Made by a program: the position numbers and the translations under genes. The notes under the pieces are model-generated. The model did not search any database. It worked only from the letters and a program-made list of their open reading frames with translations, and was not told where the DNA came from. From Paracentrotus lividus (Eukaryota > Echinodermata > Echinoidea > Camarodonta > Echinidae): a DNA stretch of 64,000 nucleotides. Shown here piece by piece: positions 23,340 to 37,189 of the stretch. Each line of letters starts with the position of its first letter. Position 1 is the stretch's first letter. The DNA lies in the NCBI GenBank assembly GCA_940671915.1, contig CALNVZ010000649.1, positions 1,731,364-1,795,363 of the forward strand, written 5' to 3'.

Positions 23340-25333
23340 ATTTTATTGCGTAAGCCTCCGATCGAGACTACATGTCTCGTCGGGTTGGAAATGAGATACC
23401 GATGGTCACGTGTGTGTCAATTCGTTTGCGCGTGTTTACTGTGTGAATTTATTTCACAACCTCTCTTTTAACAAGAATTTCGCGAATTCTAGTTTTTGCA
23501 GAACACCATGAAAGAACTAGGGACAAAGCATTTCCGTTAGGCGCGGTCGGAAAAAGACAAATTCAGACCGCTGACCGCGTCGGGGAGATTTCGGCTGGAA
23601 AGAAGCACATGCGTGAAGGAAATGCCCTTGCTGACGCGCCGGCAGCGAAGGGCCGGCGACGGACTCGGCCGGGGAGGCTTCCCGGCCAGACGGCGTGGTA
23701 GAACACTGTCACTCGCCACGAACAAGATCAACAAGTCAAACAAGTCACCTACAGAATTTAGCTCTCAAAATAAATGCGAAATAATTTGGACAGGTTACCA
23801 ATTCGATTGGTCGTTTAAGAGGTCTTGCTTGCCAGTTTGTTGGAGGCTAACATGGCAATTAACAAGTAATAGACCTGTTTGGGCATGGAGCACTGCACCC
23901 TGGCGCTGTATGTTTCGGGACATGTCGGAGCGACAATGTGATCCGCACACAGCCTCTCAGTGTGGATTTATGGCATTTTTTGGATATGATGAATGTTACC
24001 CCAAGTGGGAAACCCAGCTCAGATTTGTGTATCAGTGTTGATCTCGATTGAAACTCGAGTATCCGATTTTTGCGCCCAAATTTGCAGGGTAGTTCTGACA
24101 TATGGCAGCCCCTCGAGGAGGATCAGAGCTGGCGAACTCAGTTAATTATTTGAGAAGTAATCCACTGAGGAGAAACGGTGCTTGAATGAAATAGCAGCAA
24201 ATACCCATGGTCAGACGTGAATTGCCCGATATTGATACACCGAGAGTAAATCAGACAATCTGGAACAACTGTCAAACCTCTGCTCGTGCAAGAGATTCGA
24301 ATGCAGAGAGGTCAACGCTCTCTCAAAGGGTATTTCAGCGTATGTCAGTCTGCTAGACCAAAGCAACCATGAATTGTCTTCTGAACAGCAAAGGTTTTGG
24401 CTTTGTTGAGTAGTAACGCCAACTTTGAGATGAATGCCGCTTCGTAAGGAATTTATTTAAGCCAATCTTAAACTCTAAAGTTCACTATCTATGCTAAACC
24501 CACAACCCTGTGACAAATATCTCTTGGGTCGCATGAACTTTGAAGGCAGGTAAAAGATTGAGGAACCAGCATAAGCAGCCAGCTGGAGTATGCTGATGAG
24601 AGCGGTTTTTAAAACCAATCCAGCCATCATTACCGCCCCTACCCTAGCCGGGGCCAGACCGGCAATATTAGAGAGGCTGGCTGACATCAACGAAATATTC
24701 AGACTCACAAGAGTGGTTCCAAGGCTTTTTTAGGCCAGCGAAGCCAGTGGAGAAAGAAAGCTCACTCAAGCTCCTCATACTTACACCCCGATGGCGTCAG
24801 AGAGGACACAATCCGCAAGTTCAGTTAAGCCGGCAGGACCAGAACAGGGAAGTAGACAACTCCCGAAAACGATGAGGGTAAGGAGTCAAATTTTAATTCA
24901 TTTTACATTTCATCTGATTATGATATACAGTCGGAGGCGACTGAAGCCACAGTAGCACAAGTGGAGAGAGCTACGACTGATCATTCAATTTTGCAAGCGT
25001 GCAGGGCTACAAACTTGAATTTTGACCCATCCAAATTTCCACCAATTAGGGAAAGCCACTCATAGAATTCAAAAGAAATTCTCATGAGACCTGCATTATC
25101 CAAGAAGAGATTGATAAGCTGATTGAGAAAAATGTCATAGAAACATGCAATCATGAAGTGGGGGAATTTATTTCCAACGTATTTACGAGGCCCAAAAAGA
25201 GTGGCGGCCTTAGGGTCATTCTAGACTTGACAGAATTAAACAAGAGCATTTTATACCAGCATTTTAAGATGGACAATATTGCGACAGCTCTTCCCCTAAT
25301 TTCATCAGGGGACTACTTGGAGCTTCCCAGTTC
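23340..25333 (+). mobile_element. DIRS1-like retrotransposon, left part (copy before the gap)
   Basis: Begins with the left terminus ATTTTATTGCGTAAGCCTCC and contains GACTACATGTCTCGTCGGG, shared inverted with 36945-37230. The interior corresponds to the gag-like region (Pro/Arg-rich fragments in several frames) and the start of the RT, including NVFTRPKKSGGLRVILDL. Homology with the second copy stops abruptly at about 25331, just inside RT. It is probably the same element as 32340-37303, represented twice by the assembly. Confidence 0.75.
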
Positions 25334-25735
25334 ATCGGAATCTCACGTGGATCGCGATCTCATAATATACGTAGTAGACCAACTTCTTTGGATCTTCTCT
25401 CTCCCTGCCATTATCTAAATTCTAAATTATTGTACCACAGAATCCATTCCATATGCCTCAATTCTGTGATGCCGTACCTTCTCCATCATCCGGAATCAAG
25501 CTCAGTCCCGGTCTTTATACAAACCTGCCTATATACGCCTCCGTCTCTGTTTCCGATGAGTCCACGTTCGGGTGAGCAAAAACAGGTCAAATTTGTAATT
25601 GCTGGCACATGGAATGATAACTTGTAAGTCATGATAGCCTTCATTAATTAAATAATTTTTTGGCACAAACTATGAAGTTTCTGATTATATTCGTGATTTA
25701 ATCTTAACCAATCTCAATTTAGAATTGATAGGCAA
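25334..25735. other. Unassigned sequence at a contig end
   Basis: Follows an abrupt break in homology within the DIRS RT and ends at the N gap. No DIRS, gene or repeat signature recognised. It may be a misjoined tail or an insertion. Confidence 0.4.
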
Positions 25736-25760
25736 NNNNNNNNNNNNNNNNNNNNNNNNN
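25736..25760. other. Assembly gap (25 N)
   Basis: Exactly 25 N. What follows restarts the sequence already seen from 16897. Confidence 1.
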
Positions 25761-28700
25761 AATATAGGATATAGTTTATAGTTTTCTCGCAACGGCAAGA
25801 TCAGCCATGTTACAAATAAGCGTTAAGTCGGGTCCATGGAAATATTGGTATGGCTGACAGGAAAACCAGAGGCATTTGGAATCTAGCAGTCCTTCCCCTT
25901 TTGGGCAAAAAAAGGGGGTATGTTTAACGTGATTTACAACGCCGGGTCGCTGCAGGTTTGTGACAAAGATGGAACTATGAAACGTCAATATTTAACACAC
26001 GAATGAATTCTCGTTTTCTTCCTTGATGTCGATAGAAAGGGCAAGTTCTGCCTGCTAGGTCACAACAGTGGTGAGGATACATATCATCGACCCTAAGAAC
26101 GGTCACATCTCCACCATCAGGATATCGACTGCAAACCGATGAATGGCATGTGAACTCTCACGAAGGAGATATTTTTGCTGTTCTTTGGAATTCGGTATCT
26201 GTCGGATCTTTCGAACGCAACTGGAGAAGTCAAGATGGGAAGCTTTGCCTTGCTGCCTGGAGTCGACGGGTTAGATTTTCACGTTGGTGCAGACGACAGA
26301 TTTATGTAACAATATCGTTAATAAGGCGCCAATAACGAATTTATTACTGCGATTCGTGAGTGTCCTCTCCCCTGACGGAGTGATGCGAAAAGAAAACGTC
26401 TGATTGAGTTCCGACATCGTACCTCTATCGCTATCATCCAAGATGCGTTGTTCCTGTTCTGGACAGTCATTATCCTGAATGGAACGTCCTCCACATTTAT
26501 AAGGAAACTCGGAATGAAGATCTTCCTGTTAACCAAGAAACATCATCGGTTTAATCTGGAGTTGTTCCAGCCCCCGTCCAGCCGCGAAATCAGGAAGCTA
26601 AAGTCTTTACATGTGTAGTTTGCCATTCATGACGCGAACCAATATTGGAGAAATGCAGGATTGTTTAATCATAACACCAACAGTACTTCGCGTTCTTATT
26701 TTTGCGAAATAGGTAGATGTAGGGAATACCGGCACTTAAAGGACTCCTCGGGCTGGAATTGCATTATAAGAAAAATAAAGTAAAATCGAAAAAGACAACA
26801 CTGAAAATTTCATCAAAATGGCATAAGAAATAGCAAAGTTATGAATTTTCTTAGTTTTTGAATTTCTTTAGGAAACGGTTCTTCCTAATTGGCAAACTTA
26901 AGATGTCAGTCCCCTACTTTCTTTGTATTTTTATTGTATGAAATACCAATATCAAGACTTTTCTGCCCAAGGAAATTTAAAACACGGATTAATCCTTGTG
27001 GAATGTTCAAGGTCACAAGTCCTTTTACTTATTTCAGGTATGAGGGACAGATTTTCTGAATAGCAATATATGAGAAAATTAGATAGATAAATAGGATTTC
27101 ATATATAAACTACACAGAAGTAGGGAGACTGTGACATCATCAGGTTTTGCTCATTTGAATATTCAAATATTATCAAATGAGACAATGAGACCTGCTAAGG
27201 ACTGTTTTACAAAAAAAAATCAAGCCTTAAAAAATGCATAACTTGGTTAATTTTTCATTCCGATTTTGATAAATTTTCTGCGTTGTGCTTGATGAATTTT
27301 ACTTAATTTTACAAAACTTTTTCATTTCAGCCCGGACTCCTCCTTTTAAGTCATTTGCTTAATTAGCACATGAAAAACAATAAAACCACAAAAGAAAAAG
27401 ATTCTCAATGCCTTAGCCTACATCATTCAACTTTATTTTCCAAAAAAATTGAGGTAATCAAATATTGTTGAGGCAGTTATTATGCACAAATAATGACGTC
27501 ATCGTAAATTGTCCGGCATTCCTTACAGTGTTAGAAATACCGGACAGTATGTTTTTTACCCTTTTTTGTTATAAAGATCTGTCTTGGAAGGCACTGAATT
27601 TGAATGTAAACCATCAACTTAACATGTTTGTATTGATTTTTTATAACATTATCATTTAGAAGATTATATGCATTACTACAAAATTTCAAAACACCAGAAT
27701 AACTTATATCTTATGTAGATCATGACATATCACAATAATAATAAGAAAATAGACATTTCAAAATATTGTCAAAACAATTTAATTAATAAATATAATACAT
27801 TATATATGCAACTTTACTTTAATTTGAATCTACATGCTTAGCAACTCAACCCGGAAAGTAAAACAAAACAACCGTCCATGTGGTGTCCGGTATTCCCTAC
27901 ACAAAAAAATGGATGACTAGCACTTTTCAAACCACACTGCACCCAATACACAGGCTTTGTACAGTGCAAAACACTCCATACACGTGCCCACCCTCCACAC
28001 ATGTCCATAATGCATGAAATAGATGTCATGCCCCAATTCATATTTTTATACCATTCACCATTTCTCTAAAATGTCAATTTGTACATCAGGCCATTTTTCA
28101 GGCTGCAAATTTTCCTACCTTGACAGATTTGGTAGATTTTCTCGGAGATTTTCACTTGTTGTTGTCGAATACAGCATTCAACCTTCCCAGACAGACCACC
28201 GACCAATAGAGCCGGCTATTTCAACTCAGTTGAATCTTTGTTTGGCAGCTAGGGCTGGACATGTGGTGACCGTTCCGATTATTCCCTACTGTCCGGTGAT
28301 TCCCCTACATCTACCCTAATCGACTTTTTATATATGTATATATTATATATGGTTTGTATCACAACATATAAATATTTGTTGGATTACACGTCTGCATATA
28401 ATGTGTCATTAACCATGCGAAGATTATCTTTTAGAGATGTGCTCAAAACTTAACATTAACGGTAACATTGTAATCAATTGGCAACTTTCATCGAAACTTT
28501 GGATTAGACTGGCTGCAGTCACACAGACACTTACGTTGAAGTTACCGTCCGGTTTGCGTCCAAAATTTGTTTTCTTTTCTGCGGATCCCCACGGATGCCT
28601 TACCGTCATAGTCGCAGTGGAAATATTGATAATTCGTTCATCAGTAAAACAAAGAAATGCATAAGAAATGATAGATAATAGAAGAAGAAATAAAATTAAA

Positions 28701-31700
28701 ACAACACAAACGTATCTAGACGTAAGTGTTCTGTGTGACTGCTGCATTTACAATGGTATTACCATTGATACAGAATAATCATAAAATGTAAATTTTAGTG
28801 CAATAGGACTAACAATTCTATTACTGCATGTAATTCCTTTCCTGTTATGTTAAGGCGGGCATCCAGTGCTGTTCCCATTTATCTTTGATCTCAATTCTCA
28901 CATTTAATATTTTAAAACCATTCTTATCACTCTTATGTGACCCTTTTTTGTAATGTATTGTGGCTTGAAAGAAAGAAGAAGATTGAAATGACTTTCAAAT
29001 TTTTTGATGGGGGCAATTTTTTTCCCTAATTTCTTAATGTTTGATTTCACTTAGAAAAAATGACTGGACATTAAATTTTCAGCTTTTTTCTGTATACTAT
29101 ATTTACATGTATAGACAGCGTTTATTCTGCAGTATGTCAACCTTTGCATTTTTGCTGATCAACTTGAATTATTGACTCCAATACAATGAGTGAGACTCAG
29201 TGTGGAAGTTTACCGTGCTTATATCGATTTTTAATAACTTGCAGTTAAAAAATATTACAAAGGCGACAAATGAATTATGATATTATGACATTTCAAAATT
29301 GGTGAATATATTTTATTTCATTACATGTTTACATTATTATGTTTGCGTTGTAAAACAAAATCAAACCTAATTATCATATAAAATTATAAGTTTTTACAAA
29401 TTATAAAATCTTTTAATAAATGCAATCCCTCACTCTTCAAATGAGAAATTTAATTGTAAAATTGATAAGCTTAATTCCGAACTTAAAGTCATTAAATTCT
29501 GCTCTTGTAGAATAACAAGTTTATTGATATCAGACCATAGTCCAGATAGGTCTTTTTTGAACAGGAATTTACTGACTCGATTTTAGAAAGCATTATACAT
29601 TGTTTCGAAAAATGTATCTTTGATATCATTTTTTCATAATCTATTAACATTGTACAAACTTAGATAACGACCGAGGTCTTTTGCAAGCAAATCATCGTAA
29701 CACTCTCTCCATCAATATTCTTTTAATTATTTAATCAGTAATTAACCAAACCGTAATGCATAATAGCGGAAATGCTATGGCAAAAATGTACACGTATAAT
29801 GTTAAAGTCTCTGTCGAACTCTTATGACTCGATAAAGCTGAATATGCGGGTACATCCACCAGTGGGTTTTGTGTTTGTGTGTTGGTGTGTGTGTCTGTGT
29901 GGTCTGTGTATGTGAGGGTGTGTATGTGAGTGTCTTGGTGTGTGTGTGGGTGTGTGTGTGTGATGTGATGTGTGTGGAGAGATAATATGTGTTCAAGTGT
30001 GTGTGCGGAGAGTGTCGAGGGAAACCTTGTAAGTGTTGCGCATGTGTGATCACTGTCATATAAGGCATAGGTTAACCAGTTGTAAATGAGGCTGTGTGTA
30101 GTGCGTGTTTAGAGAATGTGTGGGTCTACGTGGGTATGTGAGCCTGTGACGAGAGGTGTGTATGTATGAGAGTTGCTTAAGGGTGAGTGTGTGTGGATGT
30201 GTGTGTTGTGTGTGTGGTGTTGGGGTGCGTGTGTGTGGGTAAATTAGATATGGCAGTTCCATGGGTAACGGAGTAGATATTGACATTAGAAGCAACATTC
30301 AGCATTCAAACAAGTTTATCATCCATAATATGTACAAGAAATGCGTTCATGACAACAAGCTGGATGGACCTCTTTCAAATAATAATTTTTTTTATATTTG
30401 ATCCTTCTTTTAATTAATGAGATATGAATATTTCATAATCATTGGTTACGGAGTGACGCAAAATGGACATGCATATTTGATCAGAAAACATTTTTCTAAA
30501 CTCGTTGAAATTTAAATGGCTATCACAATTTTGAGTTATCTGATTGGATTCTATGTATGTAGGTTAATATGCACCTTTGCATAAAAAAATTGGTTGAATA
30601 TTTTGTTAATTTGACTTAAAACTTGATCCTTGTCCGGTTACGGAGTGACATCTGTTCCCGGTCTTTTTCGTGAGGGAGAATGCATTATAAGAAATTATTA
30701 ATCCCAAAGTTTGTTGGTAGACCTGACAATTTACATTATATGTAAAAAAAAAATTTGCAAAAAGTGACGAGATATAAGAAATTAGAGGCATTTTAAAGCC
30801 CCATGTCCCATACACGCAAATTTGGGTTTGATTCAATTATTTAGCGCAGATTACTGAATCGCAAATTTTAAAAACTTAAATGATTGGTTTATTGTAAAGA
30901 AGCCTTTGTGGTAATTTCAGATCCTAATTTGCATTTTCAAGGCACAGGCGGCACCATTTGAAATTTCAGCTCCACAATCCTGTTTTGCTTGGAACTGCCC
31001 ATATTGTATCCAAAATAAATCTGAAACTAACCGTCTTATTGGGAGTTGTAACAGGGCGTGAGGAAGATCAGGTTTTAATGTATCAGCGAGGGCAAATATT
31101 GTGTTATCGGAATCAAAATGTACATATTGCATTAGATACAGATCTTTAGCCTTTTAATGATACCTTAATTACGAAAAGCGTCTAGATTCATTTTCTTATG
31201 TTTTGCTATTTGTTGTCTTTCGCTTTGCTTTGTTTCGGTTCAATCGTTTCTTTGTGACTTCTCTGCCAGAAAGATTTTCGGGCTTTCAGGGCTTTTCTCA
31301 TAGAATTGAATAAATGGCAAAATTGACCAATATATTAAAGATTTCCAATGAAAATTTTTTGGACAATCGCACTGGTCAATATATACGCCAGAATTTTTTT
31401 TAGTGGAAAATGAGTAGGGAAATCCTCTTTTTGTTGGTTTAATTAATATACAATAATTATTAAATATCGGTGAATAAAGCTATAATGTATTTTACGTTAT
31501 TTTTAGTATTTTTTCTCTTGTTATTTGTGTTTTGAAAATTATGTATTTTAGAGAGAGAGAGTTGTGATGAATTTGTTATCGTTCAAGGTAGGCCAAATGT
31601 CAATGTTGGCGAGATAACAAAGTTAACATTGTTGGTGCGAGGAAAGAATAAAAGAATTGAGTATTTGAGATGGGAGATAAGGATTTCGCATTTCGCATTT

Positions 31701-34374
31701 TCGGATATCAACAAATTACATTCCCATTTTAAATTTTGGGCATTTTTTCTTGACCTTAACTCATGAGCAGCTATACAGAAACAGCCTCCAGAAAATTCCA
31801 ACCAAAACAATACATGCTCGTATTAAAAGGTTTTTCGTGTCTATGACATAATACCACTTTATACCTGTCCTGTCATGGAAAACTGAGCACTTTGGATTAA
31901 AAAAAAACTGTTTAAACTCGCTCTGTGTCAGGTTTTGGCATAAGCAAACCATGCATTTCAATATTCAACTCAGAAGGTTTTAGCTCAAACATTAATGGAT
32001 GTTCATGTTAGCATGGATTGTTTTGTACCAATACTTGGTCCCAGGCGATTTTGGACATAAGTTTGTCACAAGCTCAAAGTTCTCAAGCCATCTGTGACAG
32101 TGTAGCTGTATTCTGTATCACTGTTCAAATTAACATCTGAATGAGAAAAAGATGATATTTGACTTTAATGTGTGAAGAGATATCACTTTTCTTGTTTCAA
32201 AATGAAACGAAATTGAAAGTGCCTGACTCTGATCAATATCAATCTTAGATTAATTGATAGATACACGTAAGAAAATAGTAATCAGTAAAAGTAATTATGA
32301 TATAATCCAAGGAATATCCAATATTTAGGTAATAACCATTATTTTATTGCGTAAGCCTCGATCGAGACTACATGTCTCGTCGGTTTGGAAAATGAGATAC
32401 GATGGTCACGTTGGGTGTGTCAATTCGTTGGCGCTGTGTTGTTACGTGTGGAAGTTATTTTCACAACCTCTTTTCTAACAAGAATTTCGCGGAATTCTAG
32501 TTTTTTGCAGACACGAAACCATGAAAGAAACAGGACAAAGCATTCCGTAGGCGCGGCCTCGGAAAAAGATCAAATTCAGACCGAACTGACGCGTGGCGGG
32601 GAGGAATTTCGGCTGGAAAGAAGACACATGGGTGAAGGACATGCCCTGCTGACGCGCGGCGGCAGCGAAGGGGCCGGCGGACGGGACTCGCCGGGGAGGG
32701 CTTCCCCGGCCAGACGGCCGGGTAAGAAACACTGTCCACTTTCGCCAACGAACAAGTCCAACAAGTCAAACAAGTCACTACAAATTTGAGCTATCAAAAT
32801 CAAATGACGAAAAATGTTGGACAGGTTTCACCAATTCGATGGTCGTTAAGAGGGTTCTGCTTGCCAGTTTGTTGGAGGCTAACATGGCAAATAACAAGAT
32901 AATAGACCTGTTGTGGGCATGGAGCATGCCACCCGCTGGCGCTAGTATCGTCGGGACTGTCGGAGCGACAATGTGATCGCGACACAGCCTCTCCAGTGTG
33001 GATTATGGCAGTTTTTTTGGATGATGATGAAATGTTACCCCCAAGTGGGAAACCCAGCTCAGATTTGGATCATTGTGTTGATTCGATTGAAACTCAGGAG
33101 TTCCAGCATTTTGCGCAAATTTGCGGTAGCTTCTGACATAGGCAGCCCCTCGAGGAGGATAGAGCTGGCGAACTCAGGTTAATTATTTGAGAAGTAACAC
33201 CTTGAGGAGAAGGTGTTGAATGAAATTAGGCAGCAAATACCCATGTCAGCGGAATTTGCCCGATGATTGATACACGAAGTAAATCAGACCAATCTGGGAC
33301 AACTGTCAACCTCTGCTCGTGCAAGAGATTCGAAGATGCAGAGAGTTCAACGTCTCTCACAAGGGGTATTTCAGCGTATGTCAGTCTGCTAGACCCAAGC
33401 CAACATGATTGTCTTCTGAACAGCAAAGGTTTTGGCTTTGTTGTGTTAACGCCACTTTGAGATGAATCCTTCGTAAGGAATTTATTAAGCCCAATCTTTA
33501 AAACTCAAAGTTCACTATCCTATGCTAAACCCATAACCCTGTGACAAATATCTCTTGGGGATGACTTGGGAAGGCAGGTAAAAGACTTGAGGAACCAGCA
33601 TAAAGCAGCCAGCTGGAGTTTATGAGAGTCGGTTTTTTTAAAAAATCCAAGCCATCATTACCGCCCCTACCCTAGCCGGGGCCAGACCGCAGATATTAGA
33701 GAGGTGGCTGGACATCACGAAATATTCAGACTCACAAGGAGTGGTTCCAAGGCTTTTTTAGGCCAGCGAAGCCAGTGGAGAAAGAAAGCTCCTCAAGCTC
33801 TCTCATACTTACACCCCGATGGCGTCCAGGAGAGGGACACAATCCCCGCAGTTCAGTTAAGCCGGGCAGGGACAGAACAGGGAAGTTAGAGCAACTCCCA
33901 AAGAAAACGATGAGGGTAAGGGAGTCAAATTTAATTCATTTGTACATTTCATCCTGATTATGATATACCAGTCGGAGGCCGACTGAAGCCACAAGTTGCA
34001 CAAGTGAGAGGAGCTACGATGATCCATTCAATTTTGCAAGCGTGCAGGGCTACAAACTGAATTTTGACCCATCCAATTTCCACCAATTAGTGTGGAAAAA
34101 GCACTTCATGAATTCAAAAGAAATTCTCATGAGATGCTATTATCCAAGAGAGATGCATAAGCTATTGAGAAAAATGCATAGAACATGCAATCATGAAGTG
34201 GGGGAATTTTATTTCCACGTATTTACGAGGCCCAAAAAGACGTGGCGGGCCTTAGGGTCATTCTGGGACTTTGCCAGAATTAAACAAGAGCATTTTATAC
34301 ACATGTTTAAGATGGACATATATTGCGACAGCTCATTCCCTAATTTACATCAGGAAGACTACTTTGGCTTCAGT
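25761..34374. other. Indel-rich duplicate of 16897-25333 (probable assembly artefact)
   Basis: The whole order is repeated: B-box pseudogene 3' part, TA element, MITE, GT microsatellite, inverted-repeat element, DIRS left end, gag and start of RT. Differences are mostly single-base insertions and deletions spread evenly through coding relic, repeat and unique sequence. The second version is about 2 percent longer. That pattern fits an uncorrected long read inserted at a gap, not a biological duplication, in which substitutions would dominate. All features between 16897 and 25333 therefore recur here and are not listed again. Confidence 0.8.
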
Positions 34375-35237
34375 CGATCTTCGAGATGCATATTTTACTG
34401 TACCTATTTCATATTGATTCTACCGGAAATATCTAAATTCTTTTGGCAAGGAAATTATGCATTCCGTACTGTACTCTCAATGGGCTCAGCTCAGCTCCAA
34501 TGCTCTTTCAAACTGCCTTAAGCCCGTTTTTCGCATCCTCAGGAGCCCAAGGTCACATTGTAATTGGATACTCTGGATGATTACACTTATCATGCAGAAT
34601 CTGCCGAGAAGATAAAAGAGCGTTAGATGCAACTTATTAAGTTGTTGTCAGATTGGTTCATTGTTTCACCCCTGAGAACTATTTTGGAGCCTACTCGTGA
34701 GATCATCTTTTTGGGTTTCAAATTGAACACCTTAGATATGAGTGTTCGCCTCCCACAAGAAAAACAAGAGACAATTAAGCAGTCTTGTCATGAGCTTTTG
34801 GGTATTAGGAAACCTACAATTAGAAAAGTTGCCAAAGTTATTGGACAACTGGTAGCGGCATTTCCAGCCGTACAATATGGGCCTGTGTTTTATAGAGCCA
34901 TAGAAAAAGATAAGATTCGTGCCCTTGCAAAGAACAGGGGGCACTTTGACAGGCCAATGATATTATCAAGAGAAAGCATTCAGGAAATACAGTGGTGGAT
35001 ATCAAATTTTGAGTCACAATTCAAGCCCATGCAGAGGGCAAAACCCAGTATGGAAATTCATACAGATGCTAGTGGTAAAGGCTGGGGAGCAACAAACCTG
35101 TGTGACTCAACAGGTGGTAGATGGAATAGCGATGAGATGAAAGCCGCTAATCAAAATAGAATAAACCTGCTAGAAACAGTAGCAATTGCCCATGGGTTGA
35201 AAGCCTTTTGCTCACAAAAAAAGGGGCAGTCATGTCT
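34042..35237 (+). pseudogene. DIRS reverse transcriptase and start of RNase H, frameshifted
   Basis: RT signatures: VFTRPKKTWR near 34220 and a LDDY catalytic box (CTGGATGATTAC near 34570), lying in a different frame from its flanks. Then IFLGFKLNTLDMSVRLP, the conserved post-catalytic block, begins near 34707. RNase H begins with EIHTDASGKGWGA near 35056 (first catalytic Asp) and INLLETVAIAHGLKAF near 35163 (catalytic Glu). At least three frame changes occur, including one next to the A-run near 35215. The enzyme would copy element RNA, but this copy cannot encode it in one frame. Confidence 0.8.
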
Positions 35238-35893
35238 TGGTACGTACGGACAATACCACTGCTGTTGCATATATTAATAACATGGGTGGCACTAAATCAC
35301 AGGATTGTAACCAAGCAGCCATTAATATCTGGAAATGGTGTATTAGTAACAATATCTGGCTTACAGCGGCTCATTTACCTGGGCGTCTGAATACCGAGGC
35401 AGATCGCATGTCACGAAAATTCTCTGATAGTACAGAATGGATGCTAAATAAGGGCATTTTCAAAGAAATAGTCAAAAGGTTTGGTTTACCAGAAATTGAC
35501 ATGTTTGCCTCTCGCCTGAATAAACAGATAGACAGATACATTTCTTGGAGGCCTGATCCAGAGGCTGTGGCCGTGGATGCCTTCACAGTTGACTGGGGTC
35601 AATGGGATTTCTATGCATTCCCCCCTTTTAATTTGGTGCCATTGTGCTTACAAAAGATAAAGAACGATAAGGCATGTGGGATTCTAGTGGTACCCAATTG
35701 GCAAACGCAGGCTTGGTTTCCTGTCCTCACCAATATGTTGGTAGAGGAACCTATGTTAATTCGAAAGAGTAGATCATTATTATGCCAACCAGTTTCAGGT
35801 AACCCACATCCTTTGAATAATCACTTATCACTTTTGTGTTGCAGGCTTGGAAGGATCTCTATGCAGAACAAGGCCTTACACAAAGGACAATAG
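35237..35893 (+). pseudogene. DIRS RNase H C-terminus and methyltransferase-like region
   Basis: Open for 218 codons. It continues RNase H with VRTDNTTAVAYINNMGG (third Asp) and AAHLPGRLNTEAD (His and last Asp). A following block reads EIDMFASRLNKQIDRYISW, WDFYAFPPFNLVP and LVVPNWQTQAWFP. This corresponds to the DIRS1 segment described as Dam-methyltransferase-like. The usual NPPF-type box reads FPPF, so methyl transfer is doubtful. The 3' end overlaps the recombinase frame by about 58 bp, typical of DIRS ORF overlap. Confidence 0.75.
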
Positions 35894-36798
35894 ACATTAT
35901 AGCATCTTCGTGGAAAGGATCCACCAAGTCGCAGTACCAGGTGTACATTAGGAAGTGGAAAACTTTTTGTGCGGAGAGACGCATCAATTACTTGCAAGTA
36001 AAAATTTGTGATGTACTTGCTTTTCTTACGTATATGTTAGACAAAGAAAAGGTTGGATATAGCAGCCTGAATACAGCCAGAAGTGCTCTTTCTACGTTTC
36101 TCATCATTGAGGATGGACGACAGCATCTTGGGTCACACCCACTTGTAAATAGATTTATGAGAGGAGTTTTTCACCTGAAACCGCCTGCACCTCGTTACTC
36201 TTCTATTTGGGATGTTAAATTGGTCCTGGACTTCCTCAGGAAACTTTCACCAGCAAATACATTAAATCTGAAACAACTCACCCAGAAATTGACAATGCTG
36301 ATAGCACTGGTGTCAGCACAACGAGTACAGTCGCTTCATGTAATCAACCTGGACAGGATGAGGTGGAAAAAATCTTCTGTTGAGATTTGCTTTGAGAATA
36401 CACTGAAACAGAACAAACCTAGAAATACAGGATTCAATGTGACACTTAATGCTTACCCACCGGATAGGAGGTTGTGCATAGTGAAATATATGAAAGAATA
36501 TGGTGTGACAACGACACAAATCTAAGAGGGAATGAAGACATTTGCTAATTACCTTTAAGAGGCCCTATCACCGCTGCATCAAAGCAGACAATAGCACGTT
36601 GGAATTAAGACTGTCATGCCATGAAGCTGGAGTTGACACACATATCTTTAATGCTCATTCGACAAGGGCACAGCTCAGCAGCACAAAGGTGAACCGTGCA
36701 GAGGATCCTCTCTAGGGCAGGATGGGTTTCTGAAAAAACATTCAGGAAGTTTTATTGCAAACCTTTGCCACACAACTATGCACAGGCTTTATTGCATT
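35836..36798 (+). pseudogene. DIRS tyrosine recombinase, frameshifted C-terminal half
   Basis: Open from 35836 to 36525 with an N-terminal core-binding region (STKSQYQVYIRKWKTFCAE) and the first catalytic Arg in ALVSAQRVQSL near 36313-36335. After 36525 the protein continues in other frames: ITFKRPYHRC, then the HSTR box (His codon at 36656, Arg at 36665). It ends in a third frame with EKTFRKFYCKP, where Tyr 36753-36755 is the candidate nucleophile, stopping near 36798. All catalytic residues can be located, but at least two frameshifts separate them. The family enzyme integrates the circular element DNA. Confidence 0.8.
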
Positions 36799-36944
36799 GA
36801 AGCTGATGTAGCGGCATAAAACAAGTTTGTCAAGCAGTGTACACAGGTATGCCCATGAATTTGGGAAATTATGTTTTGACACCTAGAATGGCTTATGTTT
36901 GCTTTATACTTGTCCGTACAGACTTCAGATCTTTGAAATCTTCA

Positions 36945-37075
36945 TTTCCAACCCGACGAGACATGTAGTCTCGATCGGAGGCTTACGCAATAAAATAGGA
37001 AGATTAAATGAGAACTTACCTGTTTGAAATTTATCTTGATTTTATAAGTAAGTCGTAGAGAAGAGACTACATCCC
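36945..37075. repeat. DIRS internal complementary region
   Basis: Reads TTTCCAACCCGACGAGACAT, then GATCGGAGGCTTACGCAATA (complement of the left terminus). It continues directly as AGGAAGATTAAATGAGAACT (complement of the right terminus). This junction of both ends is the template for joining termini in the DIRS replication model. Confidence 0.85.
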
Positions 37076-37189
37076 TCCTCTCCCGCCCTGCGACTTACTT
37101 AGCTTTATTTCAAGGAAGTTCTCACAGCTTTATCTTCCTATGTATGTTTCTGAAGACTCGTACTGCTTTTAAGATTTGACACACACGTG

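Noticed and set aside
23613-24041. 142-codon ORF at the left of the DIRS element
   Set aside because: It does not resemble a DIRS gag in this frame. The reading frame in this region shifts repeatedly and the ORF looks fortuitous.
25761-34374. A genuine tandem segmental duplication
   Set aside because: Evenly spread single-base indels, a fixed 25-N gap and an abrupt homology break favour an assembly artefact. Read depth would settle it.
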